Below, piece after piece: positions 1 to 8,386 of a stretch of DNA of 63,589 nucleotides (position 1 is the first letter of the stretch; the number at the start of each line of letters is the position of its first letter). The notes under the pieces were generated by a model that was not told where the DNA came from, made no database searches, and saw nothing but the letters and a program-made list of their open reading frames with translations. The translations under genes were made by a program, and so were the position numbers. Origin of the DNA: Sphingorhabdus sp. EL138. GTDB lineage: Bacteria > Pseudomonadota > Alphaproteobacteria > Sphingomonadales > Sphingomonadaceae. Location of the stretch: positions 1-63,589 of the forward strand of contig NZ_CAMCWY010000016.1 of the NCBI RefSeq assembly GCF_945882965.1, written 5' to 3'.

Positions 1-2
1 TC

Positions 3-503
3 GCTTGGTTATCGCCCACCCGCACCACAGACCGTCCCTTGGCCAGTGCCGTCCTCCGGTTCCGCTTCGCTCCACCTACGGTCAACACTGGCCAAGGAGG
101 CAATCATGCACTAACAATCAAACCGGACCACTCAATGGGGGGCCTGTCACGTCTTGCCCGTCTGGCCCGGCACCAAATCTACAAGCAAGCCGTGACTGCG
201 AATGGTCCTTTCCCGACATCGGCCGTTCGACGTGGCGGGGATATCTTTGTGCAGTTTGAAGGAATTGACGGCCAGCTTGTAACGCGGAGTGCGTTGGAGC
301 CCATAGCTTTTGAAATTTGTCAGGAAGCATCCGACACATGCCGCTTTGCGAGCGTGTCTGTGCAAGGTGACGGCGTGGTAATCGCTGCACATGGCGTCAA
401 CAATGTGCAGCGGATACGTTATTGCTGGGGGGATGCACCTTTGTGTAATCTCTATGACAGCGCGGGCTTACCCGCAGGGCCTTTTGAGATCAGTGTGCGA
501 TAA
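3..503 (+). CDS. C-terminal part of a secreted sialate O-acetylesterase-like (SGNH/SASA) esterase, truncated by the window edge
   Basis: The reading frame is open from the first bases of the window to a TAA at 501-503, so the 5' part lies outside. The last ~100 residues have the C-terminal beta-sandwich pattern of sialate O-acetylesterase/acetylxylan-esterase proteins: a stretch reading IRYCWGDAPLCNLYDSAGLP followed by GPFE matches the usual 'vRYaWadnPv.NLyn..GLPAsPFR' ending. Such esterases remove acetyl groups from xylan or sialic acid in the periplasm. Next to xylose genes an acetyl-xylan role is an inference. The catalytic SGNH residues are not in the visible part, so activity cannot be judged. 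Confidence 0.7.
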   Translation, partial: AWLSPTRTTDRPLASAVLRFRFAPPTVNTGQGGNHALTIKPDHSMGGLSRLARLARHQIYKQAVTANGPFPTSAVRRGGDIFVQFEGIDGQLVTRSALEPIAFEICQEASDTCRFASVSVQGDGVVIAAHGVNNVQRIRYCWGDAPLCNLYDSAGLPAGPFEISVR

Positions 504-568
504 TCCGATGGCTGGCGGTTTCCCTTTTGCTGTTATCCGGGGCCGTTCATGCGAAGCCGTTGCAGTAA
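500..568 (+). pseudogene. Orphan signal-peptide-like remnant without start codon
   Basis: Directly overlapping the stop of the esterase, one frame reads IIRWLAVSLLLLSGAVHA followed by KPLQ and a stop at 566-568. This is a textbook Sec signal: an Arg, a hydrophobic core and an AxA-type cleavage site. There is no ATG, GTG or TTG before it (the first codon is ATA), and the frame closes four residues after the cleavage site. The simplest reading is the 5' stub of a deleted secreted-protein gene that once followed the esterase. It could also be chance, as the stretch is only 23 codons. Confidence 0.35.
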
Positions 569-933
569 GTTGAAGTTTTGTCGAAACGCTTGGATGACGG
601 GTTTTCCCCTCTTCAAGAAGATGACTTAGCTCAAGAGATCAAGGATTCCCGGGGAAAGCAAGCTACCTCCAATTTAAACGAGGACATTCTAGGGGTTTCG
701 GCAAGCCCCACGTAGTTGGACAGTTCGAGAGTGAGCAGAAAATGAAAGGCATTTGCCCTACAAGTCTCCATGATGAAATATTGGACAACCAACGCCAGAC
801 CAACCAGTATTCCACTTTGGGGAATTGATCCCCGTGTCGGTATCCAGCGCATAACTGTAATGCGTACCGACTTGCCAACGCTGAAGTTGGGACCGGTCCG
901 GTTTGCGCCACGTTGACCGGTCTCCATTTTCCT
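569..933. other. Gene-poor, probably decayed stretch
   Basis: This stretch lies between the remnant signal peptide and the end of xylA. Short frames on both strands can be read. One plus-strand frame ending at about 914 has a coherent run of about 45 residues (ending in GPVRFAPR), but none matches a family I recognise and none has a convincing ribosome site. No clear terminator for the converging genes is visible. I regard it as leftover sequence from the same deletion that removed the gene behind the orphan signal peptide. Confidence 0.4.
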
Positions 934-2250
934 TCAGATGTAACGGCTGACGATATTCTCGACATATTCCTGACGGCCCGAGCGTGGCTGCGGGTCGATC
1001 TTCGCGGCAACCGCCGCATCAGAAATGGCTTCAAGGTTCGAGCTTGCCGAGAGCAGAGCCTTGCCGGCATGGCTGTTCCATCCGGCGTAACGGTCGGTGA
1101 CCAGCGCAGCCAGATCACCGCCTTCGATCATCGCAGCAGCATTCAATAGGCTGCGGGCGAGTATGTCGACGCCGCCGATATGGCCGTGGAATAGGTCGGC
1201 AGCGTCGATGCTCTGGCGGCGCACCTTGGCGTCGAAATTGTTGCCACCATTCTGGAAGCCGCCGTTCTTCAGGATGTAATACATTGCAGTCGTAATTTCC
1301 CGAATGTCATTCGGAAATTGGTCAGTGTCCCAACCATTTTGCGGATCACCGCGGTTCATGTCGATCGATCCAAAAATACCCATATTGATCGCGCTGGCGA
1401 TTTCATGCTCAAAGCTATGCCCTGAAAGGGTCGCATGATTGGCTTCGATATTCATTTTGACTTCTTTTTCCAGCCCATTGGCAAGAAGGAAACCATAGAT
1501 GGTTTCGACATCGAAATCATATTGATGCTTGGTCGGCTCATGCGGTTTTGGTTCGATAAGGATGTCGCCCTTGAAACCGATTTTATGTTTATGCTCGACG
1601 ACCATCTGCAGGAAGCGACCAAACTGCGCCTTTTCCTGTTTGAGGTCGGTGTTGAGCAGGCAGTCATAGCCTTCACGGCCGCCCCACAACACATAGTTCT
1701 GGCCGCCCAAACGATTGGTTGCCTCGATACAGTGGCGCACCTGCGTTGCGGCAAATCGGAATACGTCGGGATCGGGATTGGTCGATGCACCGCCCATATA
1801 ACGCGGGTGGCTGAACATATTGGCGGTACCCCAAAGCAGCTTGACGCCGGTCGCAGCCATCTTGGCTTCGATCTTGTCGATGATGACCGCGAAATTACGC
1901 ACATGTTCGTCGATCGTTTCGGCATGGGCCATCACGTCAACATCGTGGAAACAGAAATAGGGCAAGCCAAGCCGGCTAAAAAATTCAAACGCTTCGTCAA
2001 GCTTATGGTCGGCGCGCGTTTGATCTATAGGCCCGCCATGCCATGGGCGGTTGAAAGTGCCAGCGCCAAAGACGTCGAAACCGTCCCAGCAGAATGTATG
2101 CCAATAGCAAACCGCCATGCGCAAATGCTCGGCCATGGTTTTGCCCATGACAACGCGGTCCTTGTCATAATAGCGGTAGGCAAGAGGGTTTTTGGATTCG
2201 ATGCCCTCGAATTTGATGGGTTCGATGTCGGCGAAATAGCTAGCTGACAT
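934..2250 (-). CDS. xylA: Xylose isomerase
   Basis: A 438-residue protein of normal class II xylose isomerase length. It converts D-xylose to D-xylulose in the cytoplasm. Visible signatures are the N-terminal CYWHTFCWDGFDVFG block, the active-site FHDVDV motif (His102, Asp105), and the metal-binding region NIEANHATLSGHSFEHE, all typical of XylA. It is the second gene of a minus-strand pair: xylB ends 11 bp away at 2262. Expression is probably driven from the 3708-3995 divergent promoter region carrying two LacI-type operators. An isomerase route rather than the oxidative Weimberg route of Caulobacter is therefore present. Confidence 0.97.
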   Translation of the reverse strand: MSASYFADIEPIKFEGIESKNPLAYRYYDKDRVVMGKTMAEHLRMAVCYWHTFCWDGFDVFGAGTFNRPWHGGPIDQTRADHKLDEAFEFFSRLGLPYFCFHDVDVMAHAETIDEHVRNFAVIIDKIEAKMAATGVKLLWGTANMFSHPRYMGGASTNPDPDVFRFAATQVRHCIEATNRLGGQNYVLWGGREGYDCLLNTDLKQEKAQFGRFLQMVVEHKHKIGFKGDILIEPKPHEPTKHQYDFDVETIYGFLLANGLEKEVKMNIEANHATLSGHSFEHEIASAINMGIFGSIDMNRGDPQNGWDTDQFPNDIREITTAMYYILKNGGFQNGGNNFDAKVRRQSIDAADLFHGHIGGVDILARSLLNAAAMIEGGDLAALVTDRYAGWNSHAGKALLSASSNLEAISDAAVAAKIDPQPRSGRQEYVENIVSRYI

Positions 2251-2261
2251 GATTTGTTCTC

Positions 2262-3707
2262 CTAATATGATGTTTTGAGATTTTGGTATAGCGAACGGAA
2301 TTTCAACACCCGCGCCGCGTATAGATCGACAAGCCGGTCGTCTGGCTCCTCAACGTGAAGAATGGTAGGGGCGGCGCAGACCGCCTCGATCGATGCGCTG
2401 GTGTCGGCTAGTTGCGCCAATCGCGCTGCACCATAAGCAGGGCCGACTTCTCCGCCGTCACGATAAATCAGTGGGCGGTTCAAAACCGACGCCAATATCT
2501 TACCCCAATAATGCGATTTCGCGCCGCCGCCGATGACTGTGATGCCATCGATATGCGCACCGCTGTCGGTCAATGCGTCCATTCCGTCGTTGAAGGCAAA
2601 CGCGACGCCTTCGAGTACGGCCTGCCCGATCGCCGCAGCATCGCTTTCATGGGTGAGGCCAAACAATACGCCCTTGGCATTGGGGTCGTTATGCGGCGTG
2701 CGCTCGCCCGATAGATAGGGCAGGAACATTTCGGTTGAGGCAGGCGCCCCACGTGTCTCGATGGCCGCAAACATCGCCGCTGCATCGGCCATCCCGCACA
2801 ATTTGACTGCCCAATCGACGCAACTTGCGGCGCTCAGGATGACAGACATCTGGTGCCAGCGCCCCGGTAGCGCATGGCAGAAGCTGTGAACGCCGCCACC
2901 CGGATTGGGTGTATAGCCGCCATTGGCGAGGAATATTACGCCCGAGGTGCCGAGCGATAGAAAGGCATCACCAGGGCGCACGACGCCCACCCCGACGGCG
3001 CCAGCGGCATTGTCACCGCCGCCCGCTGCAACTGGAACCCGCGCCATGCCCCAAGCTTCGGCGAGTTCTGCGCGAAGTTGGCCAGTAACCTGATTACCCT
3101 CAAACAGTTTTGGCATGTGGCTACGCTCGAGCCCCGTTGCTTCGAGCATCGCGTCTGACCAGTCGCGCTTGCCGACATCCATCCATAAAGTGCCAGAGCT
3201 GTCCGACATATCGGATGCAAGCTCGCCGGTCATCCGAAGGCGGACATAATCTTTCGGCAACAATACGGTTTTGATTTGCGAAAAAATCCCGGGTTCGTTT
3301 TCACGTATCCACTGCAATTTGGGCGCTGTAAAACCTGGCATCGCCCGATTGCCAGTGATCTCACCAAGGTCGGTGACGTCTGCCTCTAGCGCCGCGCATT
3401 GGTCTGCGCTTCGTCCGTCGTTCCATAAGATCGCAGGCCGTAGCGCTCGATTGTCCGACCCAAGCAACGTCGCACCATGCATCTGCCCTGACAGGCCGAT
3501 AGCCTTAACTGCATGCCTTTTTTGTAAATCGAGATCACTGACCGCGCTGTTGGTCGCGGCCCACCAATCGGCCGGGTCTTGCTCCGACCAAAGTTCGTGC
3601 GGGCGCGATACTGACAATGGAGCACTAGTGATTTCTAAGACTGTGCCTGCCTCGTCCATCAATATGGCTTTGATGCCGGACGTACCGATGTCGATTCCCA
3701 GATACAT
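2262..3707 (-). CDS. xylB: Xylulokinase
   Basis: A 481-residue FGGY-family sugar kinase that phosphorylates D-xylulose to xylulose 5-phosphate. The N-terminus LGIDIGTSGIKAILMDE is the phosphate-1 loop of the family. GLSGQMHGA follows at about residue 80, and the C-terminal IGGGAKSHYWG block is the adenosine motif of xylulokinases. It is placed immediately upstream of xylA and transcribed with it. The ATG at 3705-3707 lies about 50 bp from the first GGTAGCGCTAAC operator, consistent with repression by a XylR-type LacI protein. Confidence 0.96.
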   Translation of the reverse strand: MYLGIDIGTSGIKAILMDEAGTVLEITSAPLSVSRPHELWSEQDPADWWAATNSAVSDLDLQKRHAVKAIGLSGQMHGATLLGSDNRALRPAILWNDGRSADQCAALEADVTDLGEITGNRAMPGFTAPKLQWIRENEPGIFSQIKTVLLPKDYVRLRMTGELASDMSDSSGTLWMDVGKRDWSDAMLEATGLERSHMPKLFEGNQVTGQLRAELAEAWGMARVPVAAGGGDNAAGAVGVGVVRPGDAFLSLGTSGVIFLANGGYTPNPGGGVHSFCHALPGRWHQMSVILSAASCVDWAVKLCGMADAAAMFAAIETRGAPASTEMFLPYLSGERTPHNDPNAKGVLFGLTHESDAAAIGQAVLEGVAFAFNDGMDALTDSGAHIDGITVIGGGAKSHYWGKILASVLNRPLIYRDGGEVGPAYGAARLAQLADTSASIEAVCAAPTILHVEEPDDRLVDLYAARVLKFRSLYQNLKTSY

Positions 3708-3755
3708 AGACTCAAACCTCTTTCTCTTGACCCCAGCCGTTATCAGGAGACAAAA

Positions 3756-3767
3756 GGTAGCGCTAAC
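3756..3767. promoter_or_regulatory. LacI-type operator, GCGC core, before xylB
   Basis: GGTAGCGCTAAC is a near-perfect 12-bp dyad (one mismatch) centred on GCGC, 49 bp upstream of the xylB start. The same pattern recurs before the other xylan genes in this window. It resembles the XylR operator described for Caulobacter xylose genes, as I recall it. The cognate repressor is most plausibly the LacI protein starting at 34325. Confidence 0.75.
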
Positions 3768-3923
3768 ATTTTCATGGATATTGAGTTAAAATATTGGATT
3801 AATGTAGTTATTGTTTCGAACCTTGTTCGCTTCTTAGTCTTTGGCGTCGAAATAGCCTAGCCAGCAACCGTGGCCTAACCTCACAGCATTGACAGATGAA
3901 TGCTTTAACTGCACATCTTGTGC

Positions 3924-3935
3924 GGTAACGCTACC
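3924..3935. promoter_or_regulatory. LacI-type operator, ACGC core, before the xylose transporter
   Basis: GGTAACGCTACC is a 12-bp dyad of the same class as the one at 3756, centred 168 bp from it. It lies about 60 bp before the transporter start codon, where a repressor would block its promoter. Two operators in one divergent region could support looping, which is an inference. Confidence 0.7.
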
Positions 3936-3995
3936 ATAAGTGAATCAAAAATGGCTCGCCGGACATCGATACCGGCGTATGAGGAGAGGAATTTC

Positions 3996-5402
3996 ATGAC
4001 TGAGAAATCGGGAGAGCAGCTCAATATGCCGCTCATTGCCGCCATCGTGTGTGTTGCCACGATTGGCGGTTTTATGTTCGGGTATGATTCCGGCGCAATT
4101 AATGGAACGCAGGAAGGGCTAAAAACGACCTTTGGTTTGAGCGAAGGTGCGCTTGGCCTAACGGTTAGTGCGTTGTTGCCGGGCTGTGCTGTCGGCGCGT
4201 TCATGGCGGGGCGCCTTGCCGATAGCATGGGCCGCAAAAAGGTAATGTTGATCGCTGCAATTTTATTCATCATCAGTGCTTTTGCGTCGGGCGCTGCCAG
4301 CTCAGCGCTACTTCTTGCGGTTGCGCGTTTCTTTGCCGGGGCTGCCGTGGGCGCGGCCAGCGTATTGTCCCCAGCCTATATCAGCGAAGTAACGCCAGCA
4401 AATATTCGTGGGCGACTGTCGAGTGTACAACAGGTGATGATCATTGCCGGTCTGACAGGGGCCTTCCTAGCCAATTATTTTCTCGCACAATCAGCAGGGT
4501 CATCGCTTGGTGAGTTCTGGCTTGGCTATCCAGCATGGCGCTGGATGTTCTGGGTGCAGGCGGTTCCGGCTTTATTGTTTCTTGTCACCCTGCTTGTCAT
4601 CCCCGAAAGCCCTCGCTTTCTAGTCGCGAAGGGCCGTCTTACAGAGGCCGAACACGTGATGACGCGGCTGTTCGGATCTGCAGTTGCCAAGACTAAGGTG
4701 CAGGAAATCAAAGCGTCGCTTGCGGGCGATCATGAACCCAAATTGTCCGATCTCAACGATCCTAAAACTGGCAAATGGCGGAAAATCGTTTGGGTTGGCA
4801 TCGGCCTTGCCGTGTTCCAGCAACTCGTCGGCATCAACGTCGTGTTCTATTACGGCGCCGTGCTCTGGCAGGCGGTTGGCTTCAGTGAAGCAGACTCGCT
4901 CAAAATCAATATCCTCAGCGGAATGTTATCAATTGCTGCGTGCTTGGTGTCGATTGGCCTTATCGACAAGATCGGACGTAAACCTCTGTTGCTGATCGGT
5001 TCGATCGGCATGGCGGTGACACTCGGGATATTGACCATCTGCTTCGCAAGCGGAACATTTGTCGATGGCCAGTTGGTTTTGCCCGGCGGTGTGGGAACGG
5101 TCGCTTTGATCGCTGCCAATGTCTATGTGAGCTTCTTCAACTTCAGTTGGGGGCCAGTGATGTGGGTGATGCTGGGCGAAATGTTCCCCAACCAGATCCG
5201 TGGTTCAGGCTTAGCGGTAGCAGGGGCTGCGCAATGGACAGCGAACTTTGCGATTTCCATGAGCTTCCCGTGGCTCGCGGCGAATATCGGACTGCCGATC
5301 ACTTATGGCTTTTATGCGGCGTTCGCTTTCATCTCGATAATGTTCGTACTGAAATATGTTCATGAAACCAAAGGCACCGAGCTGGAAGATATGGTCGGCT
5401 GA
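3996..5402 (+). CDS. xylT: D-xylose:proton symporter, MFS sugar porter family
   Basis: A 468-residue transporter with 12 predicted membrane segments. Sugar-porter signatures are seen: GYDSGAINGTQ in TM1, GRLADSMGRKK in loop 2-3, PESPRFLVAKGR after TM6, QQLVGINVVFYYG in TM7 and a C-terminal HETKG motif. This is the XylE/GLUT pattern. The start is ATG 3996 because GAGGAGAGG lies 6 bases before it. An upstream in-frame GTG would extend into the operator. It is divergent from xylBA and should import xylose for XylA. Glucose or other pentoses cannot be excluded as substrates. A strong terminator follows. Confidence 0.9.
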   Translation: MTEKSGEQLNMPLIAAIVCVATIGGFMFGYDSGAINGTQEGLKTTFGLSEGALGLTVSALLPGCAVGAFMAGRLADSMGRKKVMLIAAILFIISAFASGAASSALLLAVARFFAGAAVGAASVLSPAYISEVTPANIRGRLSSVQQVMIIAGLTGAFLANYFLAQSAGSSLGEFWLGYPAWRWMFWVQAVPALLFLVTLLVIPESPRFLVAKGRLTEAEHVMTRLFGSAVAKTKVQEIKASLAGDHEPKLSDLNDPKTGKWRKIVWVGIGLAVFQQLVGINVVFYYGAVLWQAVGFSEADSLKINILSGMLSIAACLVSIGLIDKIGRKPLLLIGSIGMAVTLGILTICFASGTFVDGQLVLPGGVGTVALIAANVYVSFFNFSWGPVMWVMLGEMFPNQIRGSGLAVAGAAQWTANFAISMSFPWLAANIGLPITYGFYAAFAFISIMFVLKYVHETKGTELEDMVG

Positions 5403-5423
5403 ACTGCCATCAAACTAACTTTG

Positions 5424-5453
5424 AAAGAGGCCGTTTTACGGCCTCTTTTTTTT
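5424..5453 (+). terminator. Rho-independent terminator after the xylose transporter
   Basis: An 11-bp perfect stem (AAAGAGGCCGT / ACGGCCTCTTT) with a 3-base loop at 5435-5437 is followed by a run of eight T. It starts about 20 bp after the transporter stop and is the clearest intrinsic terminator in the window. Confidence 0.95.
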
Positions 5454-5546
5454 GCGGCACAGTGCCCGTTTATGAAATTGCGGCGTTATTCGCATTCGGT
5501 TGCGGCCGAAGCGCCTCGGGCACATGTGATCCTATCACTTTTTCAA

Positions 5547-5822
5547 GGTACGCATGATAGCTGCAAGTTCCTTTTGGTTTCGATCGAAGATGGCACTAGA
5601 ACGGACTGCCTTGCTCTGCGGTCTAGTAGACGCTCGGAAAAATGCCCGAAATCTATCGCCAATGACGTGCAGCAGCGGCTAGCGGACATCGGCGTGAAGG
5701 CGGTCCCCATCAATCGCGGCTGCTTATGGAAAAGCCGCTTTTATGGTGATTTGAATGGGTCAAGGTACGACGAACTGCTGAATGGCAAGATATTTATACG
5801 CAAACCGAGGCTCAGATCCTGA
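5547..5822 (+). pseudogene. IS3-family transposase (OrfB) fossil with internal deletion
   Basis: The frame reads SIEDGTRTDCLALRSSR, which matches the 'iVDEfTRECLAlrvaR' core of IS3 OrfB integrases. It then jumps directly to RSEKCPKSIANDVQQRLADI and CLWKSRFYGDLNGSRYDELL, counterparts of 'RSDNGPEFiAkavr.wl' and 'sPWENGy.EsfN.klRDELLnGEIF'. About 40 residues between the first and second block are missing. The second catalytic Asp has become Glu and the catalytic Glu has become Gly. No terminal inverted repeats were found. It is a dead remnant, marking an old insertion between the xylose and the next locus. Confidence 0.8.
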
Positions 5823-5920
5823 TCAAAGCTTGACGCTGGTACTGTAACGCGGAACAGCTTATTGGGTTATTGATAGTTGACGTGGCTTAGGTTGTCTGTC
5901 GTAAAATTTAGGAGAGACTT

Positions 5921-6937
5921 TTGTCAAACTCTACAATCGTGGAAGTAGCCAAGCTTGCTGGGGTTTCGGTTACTACTGTCTCAAGGTGCCTGAATTCACC
6001 AGAAAAGGTGGGCAAAAAGACGCTTGCAAGGGTCCGTCGAGTAATTGAAGAGATTAACTTCAGCCCTAACGTGCTGGCGCAAAACTTTCGCCGCGGTAAG
6101 ACCAACATTATCCTGGTTGTTGTTCATGAAATTGGTAGCTGGCTGTTCGCTGAAATTTTAGAGGGCATTCGGGCAGTTCTCGGCACTCGTTATTCAATCA
6201 TCCTGACAGAGTCGCGACCTGAGGTAAACGACAACAACTTTATTGAAATGTTGGTTGCCAAACAGGTTGAGGGCGTGATCCTCTTGTGCTCCACCTTGCC
6301 TTTCAGCAAGAAATTGATTGAAAAAAACAAATCCAAATCGCTCCCGATAGTTATCGGTCTGGAGCCTATCAGCGCTGACCTTGGTCAGTTTCCGAGTGTG
6401 CATATCGACAATTATCAGGCTGCATATGATGCAACGCAGTACCTTATCACCTCCGGTCATAAGGATATTGTATTTGTTTCAGGGCCAAAGCAATCCTTTG
6501 TCACGAAAGATCGAGAGTTGGGATTTTGTGCCGCAATTCAATCATCTAAACTACCCCTCGATGAAGCTAACATTGTTCATTCCGACCTGACGTCCAATGG
6601 AGGCGTCAATGCCGCCATAGAGATTTTCGCGCGATCAGTCATGCCGACGGCTATTTTTTGCGCCAACGATGACATGGCCCTTGGTGTTTTGGGTCTTGCC
6701 TCAAGGCGCGGCGTCAGGGTTCCAGAAGACTTGTCGATCATGGGCTTTGACGACACCCGATACGCAGCCATAGCTAACCCGCCGCTCTCGACGGTCCTTC
6801 AGCCCGCTAGGGACATTGGTATAGGCGCCGCGAAACGACTTCTGCGAGCGATCGATTCTCCTGAGGATAGTGCTGTAAAGGCGGAAATACTGCCTCACCG
6901 TCTGGTTATTCGAAGTTCGACGGGGCCGAGGGGTTGA
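5921..6937 (+). CDS. LacI-family transcriptional regulator
   Basis: A 338-residue LacI/GalR protein. The N-terminal helix-turn-helix is VAKLAGVSVTTVSRCLNSP, followed by the hinge and a periplasmic-binding-like sensor ending in the usual FCANDDMALG and IMGFDDTRYA motifs. The start codon is TTG at 5921, chosen because AGGAGAG is 5 bases upstream and no ATG precedes the HTH. It lies at the edge of the uronate-polysaccharide locus and points towards the convergent lyase gene. It is the best candidate to bind the AACGTT-core operator at 11319. Codon use is more AT-rich than its neighbours, which may hint at a separate origin. Confidence 0.9.
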   Translation: MSNSTIVEVAKLAGVSVTTVSRCLNSPEKVGKKTLARVRRVIEEINFSPNVLAQNFRRGKTNIILVVVHEIGSWLFAEILEGIRAVLGTRYSIILTESRPEVNDNNFIEMLVAKQVEGVILLCSTLPFSKKLIEKNKSKSLPIVIGLEPISADLGQFPSVHIDNYQAAYDATQYLITSGHKDIVFVSGPKQSFVTKDRELGFCAAIQSSKLPLDEANIVHSDLTSNGGVNAAIEIFARSVMPTAIFCANDDMALGVLGLASRRGVRVPEDLSIMGFDDTRYAAIANPPLSTVLQPARDIGIGAAKRLLRAIDSPEDSAVKAEILPHRLVIRSSTGPRG

Positions 6938-7124
6938 CCTCCATGGCTCCATAAAGCTCGCTGGTACAAGATGTAATTTGACGACGTCCGGGCTGGTCTT
7001 GAGCAGTATTGTTTGGGAAGTTGTTGAAAAACGACTCTTTTGATCGAATTGTTTAGACCATTGCCCTTTTTGGGCTTTCTTCCGCTGCCCAAGCGGCTCA
7101 TATTTCTAAGAAAAATGTCGATAG

Positions 7125-8312
7125 TCACCGTTCGTGGCTCGACGTGATCATCGGCGCCTTTGAATGGGTCAGGGTTTCATGGAATATGTTCAATTCCGAC
7201 ATCCCATCAGGTCTCACACGCTCGGAAATGAGTCTTTCGGTAAATGGCAAGGGCAGTCCCATGCGATGGTTGTAGTGGTTGAATCCTACTTCAAAAGTGT
7301 CAAATATATTGGCGGTCGCCATCGCACTCCTACAGGTCCCTTGCATGTTGCCTGTCAAAAGCTGACGAGCCATAAGCTCCATTGCCGCTGTGTACCGCCT
7401 CATATGAGGCGTGTATACATCGACACCTTGGTTCCACGCTATTTCGGCCGCGTGTAGGGCCGACGCTAACCCAAACTGGGCATGATGACCATTGTCGCGG
7501 CAGGTTTCCTGAGTAAGCCCATCGGCCCATTTAGTTGGGTGGAACCAAAACGCGGGACTATTGCCGCCATCACCTTCGATAGCAGCAGGGGTTAAATCCG
7601 ACTCTAGAAAAATGTAGGCCTTACTTCGGACTTCTAGCCTTTGAAGGCCGCGTTTGAATTCGTCCTTGTCATCGTTGAATACCGCGATCGTCATCAGCGC
7701 GTCAATCTGAGTTAGGTCGACATTCCCATTCCAGCGACTGGGGGTTGAAAGCTTAGGGTAGAAAGCGCGCCGAAACATAGTTTGGAAAGCGGCTATGTCG
7801 TCAGCCTTCCAATCTGGTGATGTTCGCATAATCTCGGCGGCCTCGCCGAATAACACACCAAGCCAGCCAGCGTGCAGCTTGTCTTGGTCGGTCGTCCCCA
7901 CGAAACCTCGAAAGTCCGCCCACATTCTCAGTATGGCGCTAGATTGGCGCGAATATCTCCTTTTGCCGGTGAGGCGCCATGCCAGAGCGTTTGCATAGGC
8001 TTTAACAGCGTCTGATTTGGAGGCGGCTGCCTGAGCTTGGTCGCCGGCATCGATCACCGCAAGCGCTGCGCTGGCCGGCAGTGCTTTTTGTTCAACTTCT
8101 TGTAGGGTGCTGGTCCAAGGCTCCTTGCCTTCGTCGATCTTTGCCTTGACCCAGTCAAGACTGGCGGCTGTATTCATTGCCCCGGGGTGGCGAAATGCTG
8201 AACCGACGTCCGCGGAAATCGGTGAGGCGAGGCCCAAAGCCAGAAGGCTCATTACAGTCAACCATATGCCGGCGTGCAATTGTGTAAAAATTTGTGCTGA
8301 ACCTAAAGTCAT
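7125..8312 (-). CDS. Secreted alginate-lyase-superfamily polysaccharide lyase (PL38-like)
   Basis: A 395-residue protein with an N-terminal hydrophobic segment (about residues 14-34, ending SPISA) expected to direct export. The rest has the alpha/alpha-toroid pattern of the Alginate_lyase family: GWLGVLFGEAAEIMR, WNGNVDLTQIDALM and DNGHHAQFGLASALHAAEIA. The Asn and His of these blocks are the expected active-site residues. Proteins of this type (PL38 and relatives) cut beta-1,4-linked uronates such as glucuronan by elimination, giving unsaturated ends. It is last of a minus-strand set with GH105, an aldo-keto reductase and GlcG. The exact polysaccharide is not determined from sequence. Confidence 0.7.
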   Translation of the reverse strand: MTLGSAQIFTQLHAGIWLTVMSLLALGLASPISADVGSAFRHPGAMNTAASLDWVKAKIDEGKEPWTSTLQEVEQKALPASAALAVIDAGDQAQAAASKSDAVKAYANALAWRLTGKRRYSRQSSAILRMWADFRGFVGTTDQDKLHAGWLGVLFGEAAEIMRTSPDWKADDIAAFQTMFRRAFYPKLSTPSRWNGNVDLTQIDALMTIAVFNDDKDEFKRGLQRLEVRSKAYIFLESDLTPAAIEGDGGNSPAFWFHPTKWADGLTQETCRDNGHHAQFGLASALHAAEIAWNQGVDVYTPHMRRYTAAMELMARQLLTGNMQGTCRSAMATANIFDTFEVGFNHYNHRMGLPLPFTERLISERVRPDGMSELNIFHETLTHSKAPMITSSHER

Positions 8313-8386
8313 AGAAGATATGGATGCTAGTAATGATAGACTTAGAGGGATGTCGTTGGTTCTAAATTCGGCAATGATTATGCCTT

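Noticed and set aside
631-927. 98-codon minus-strand frame in the gap before xylA
   Set aside because: No ribosome site, odd composition and overlap with other short frames; no recognised family.
1435-2247. Plus-strand open frame of 270 codons opposite xylA
   Set aside because: Lies wholly antisense to a certain xylose isomerase; its composition mirrors xylA codons and it has no ribosome site or family.
5877-5907. TTGACG and TAAAAT as promoter of the LacI gene at 5921
   Set aside because: Spacer of 19 bases is longer than favourable, and alphaproteobacterial promoters are hard to call by eye.
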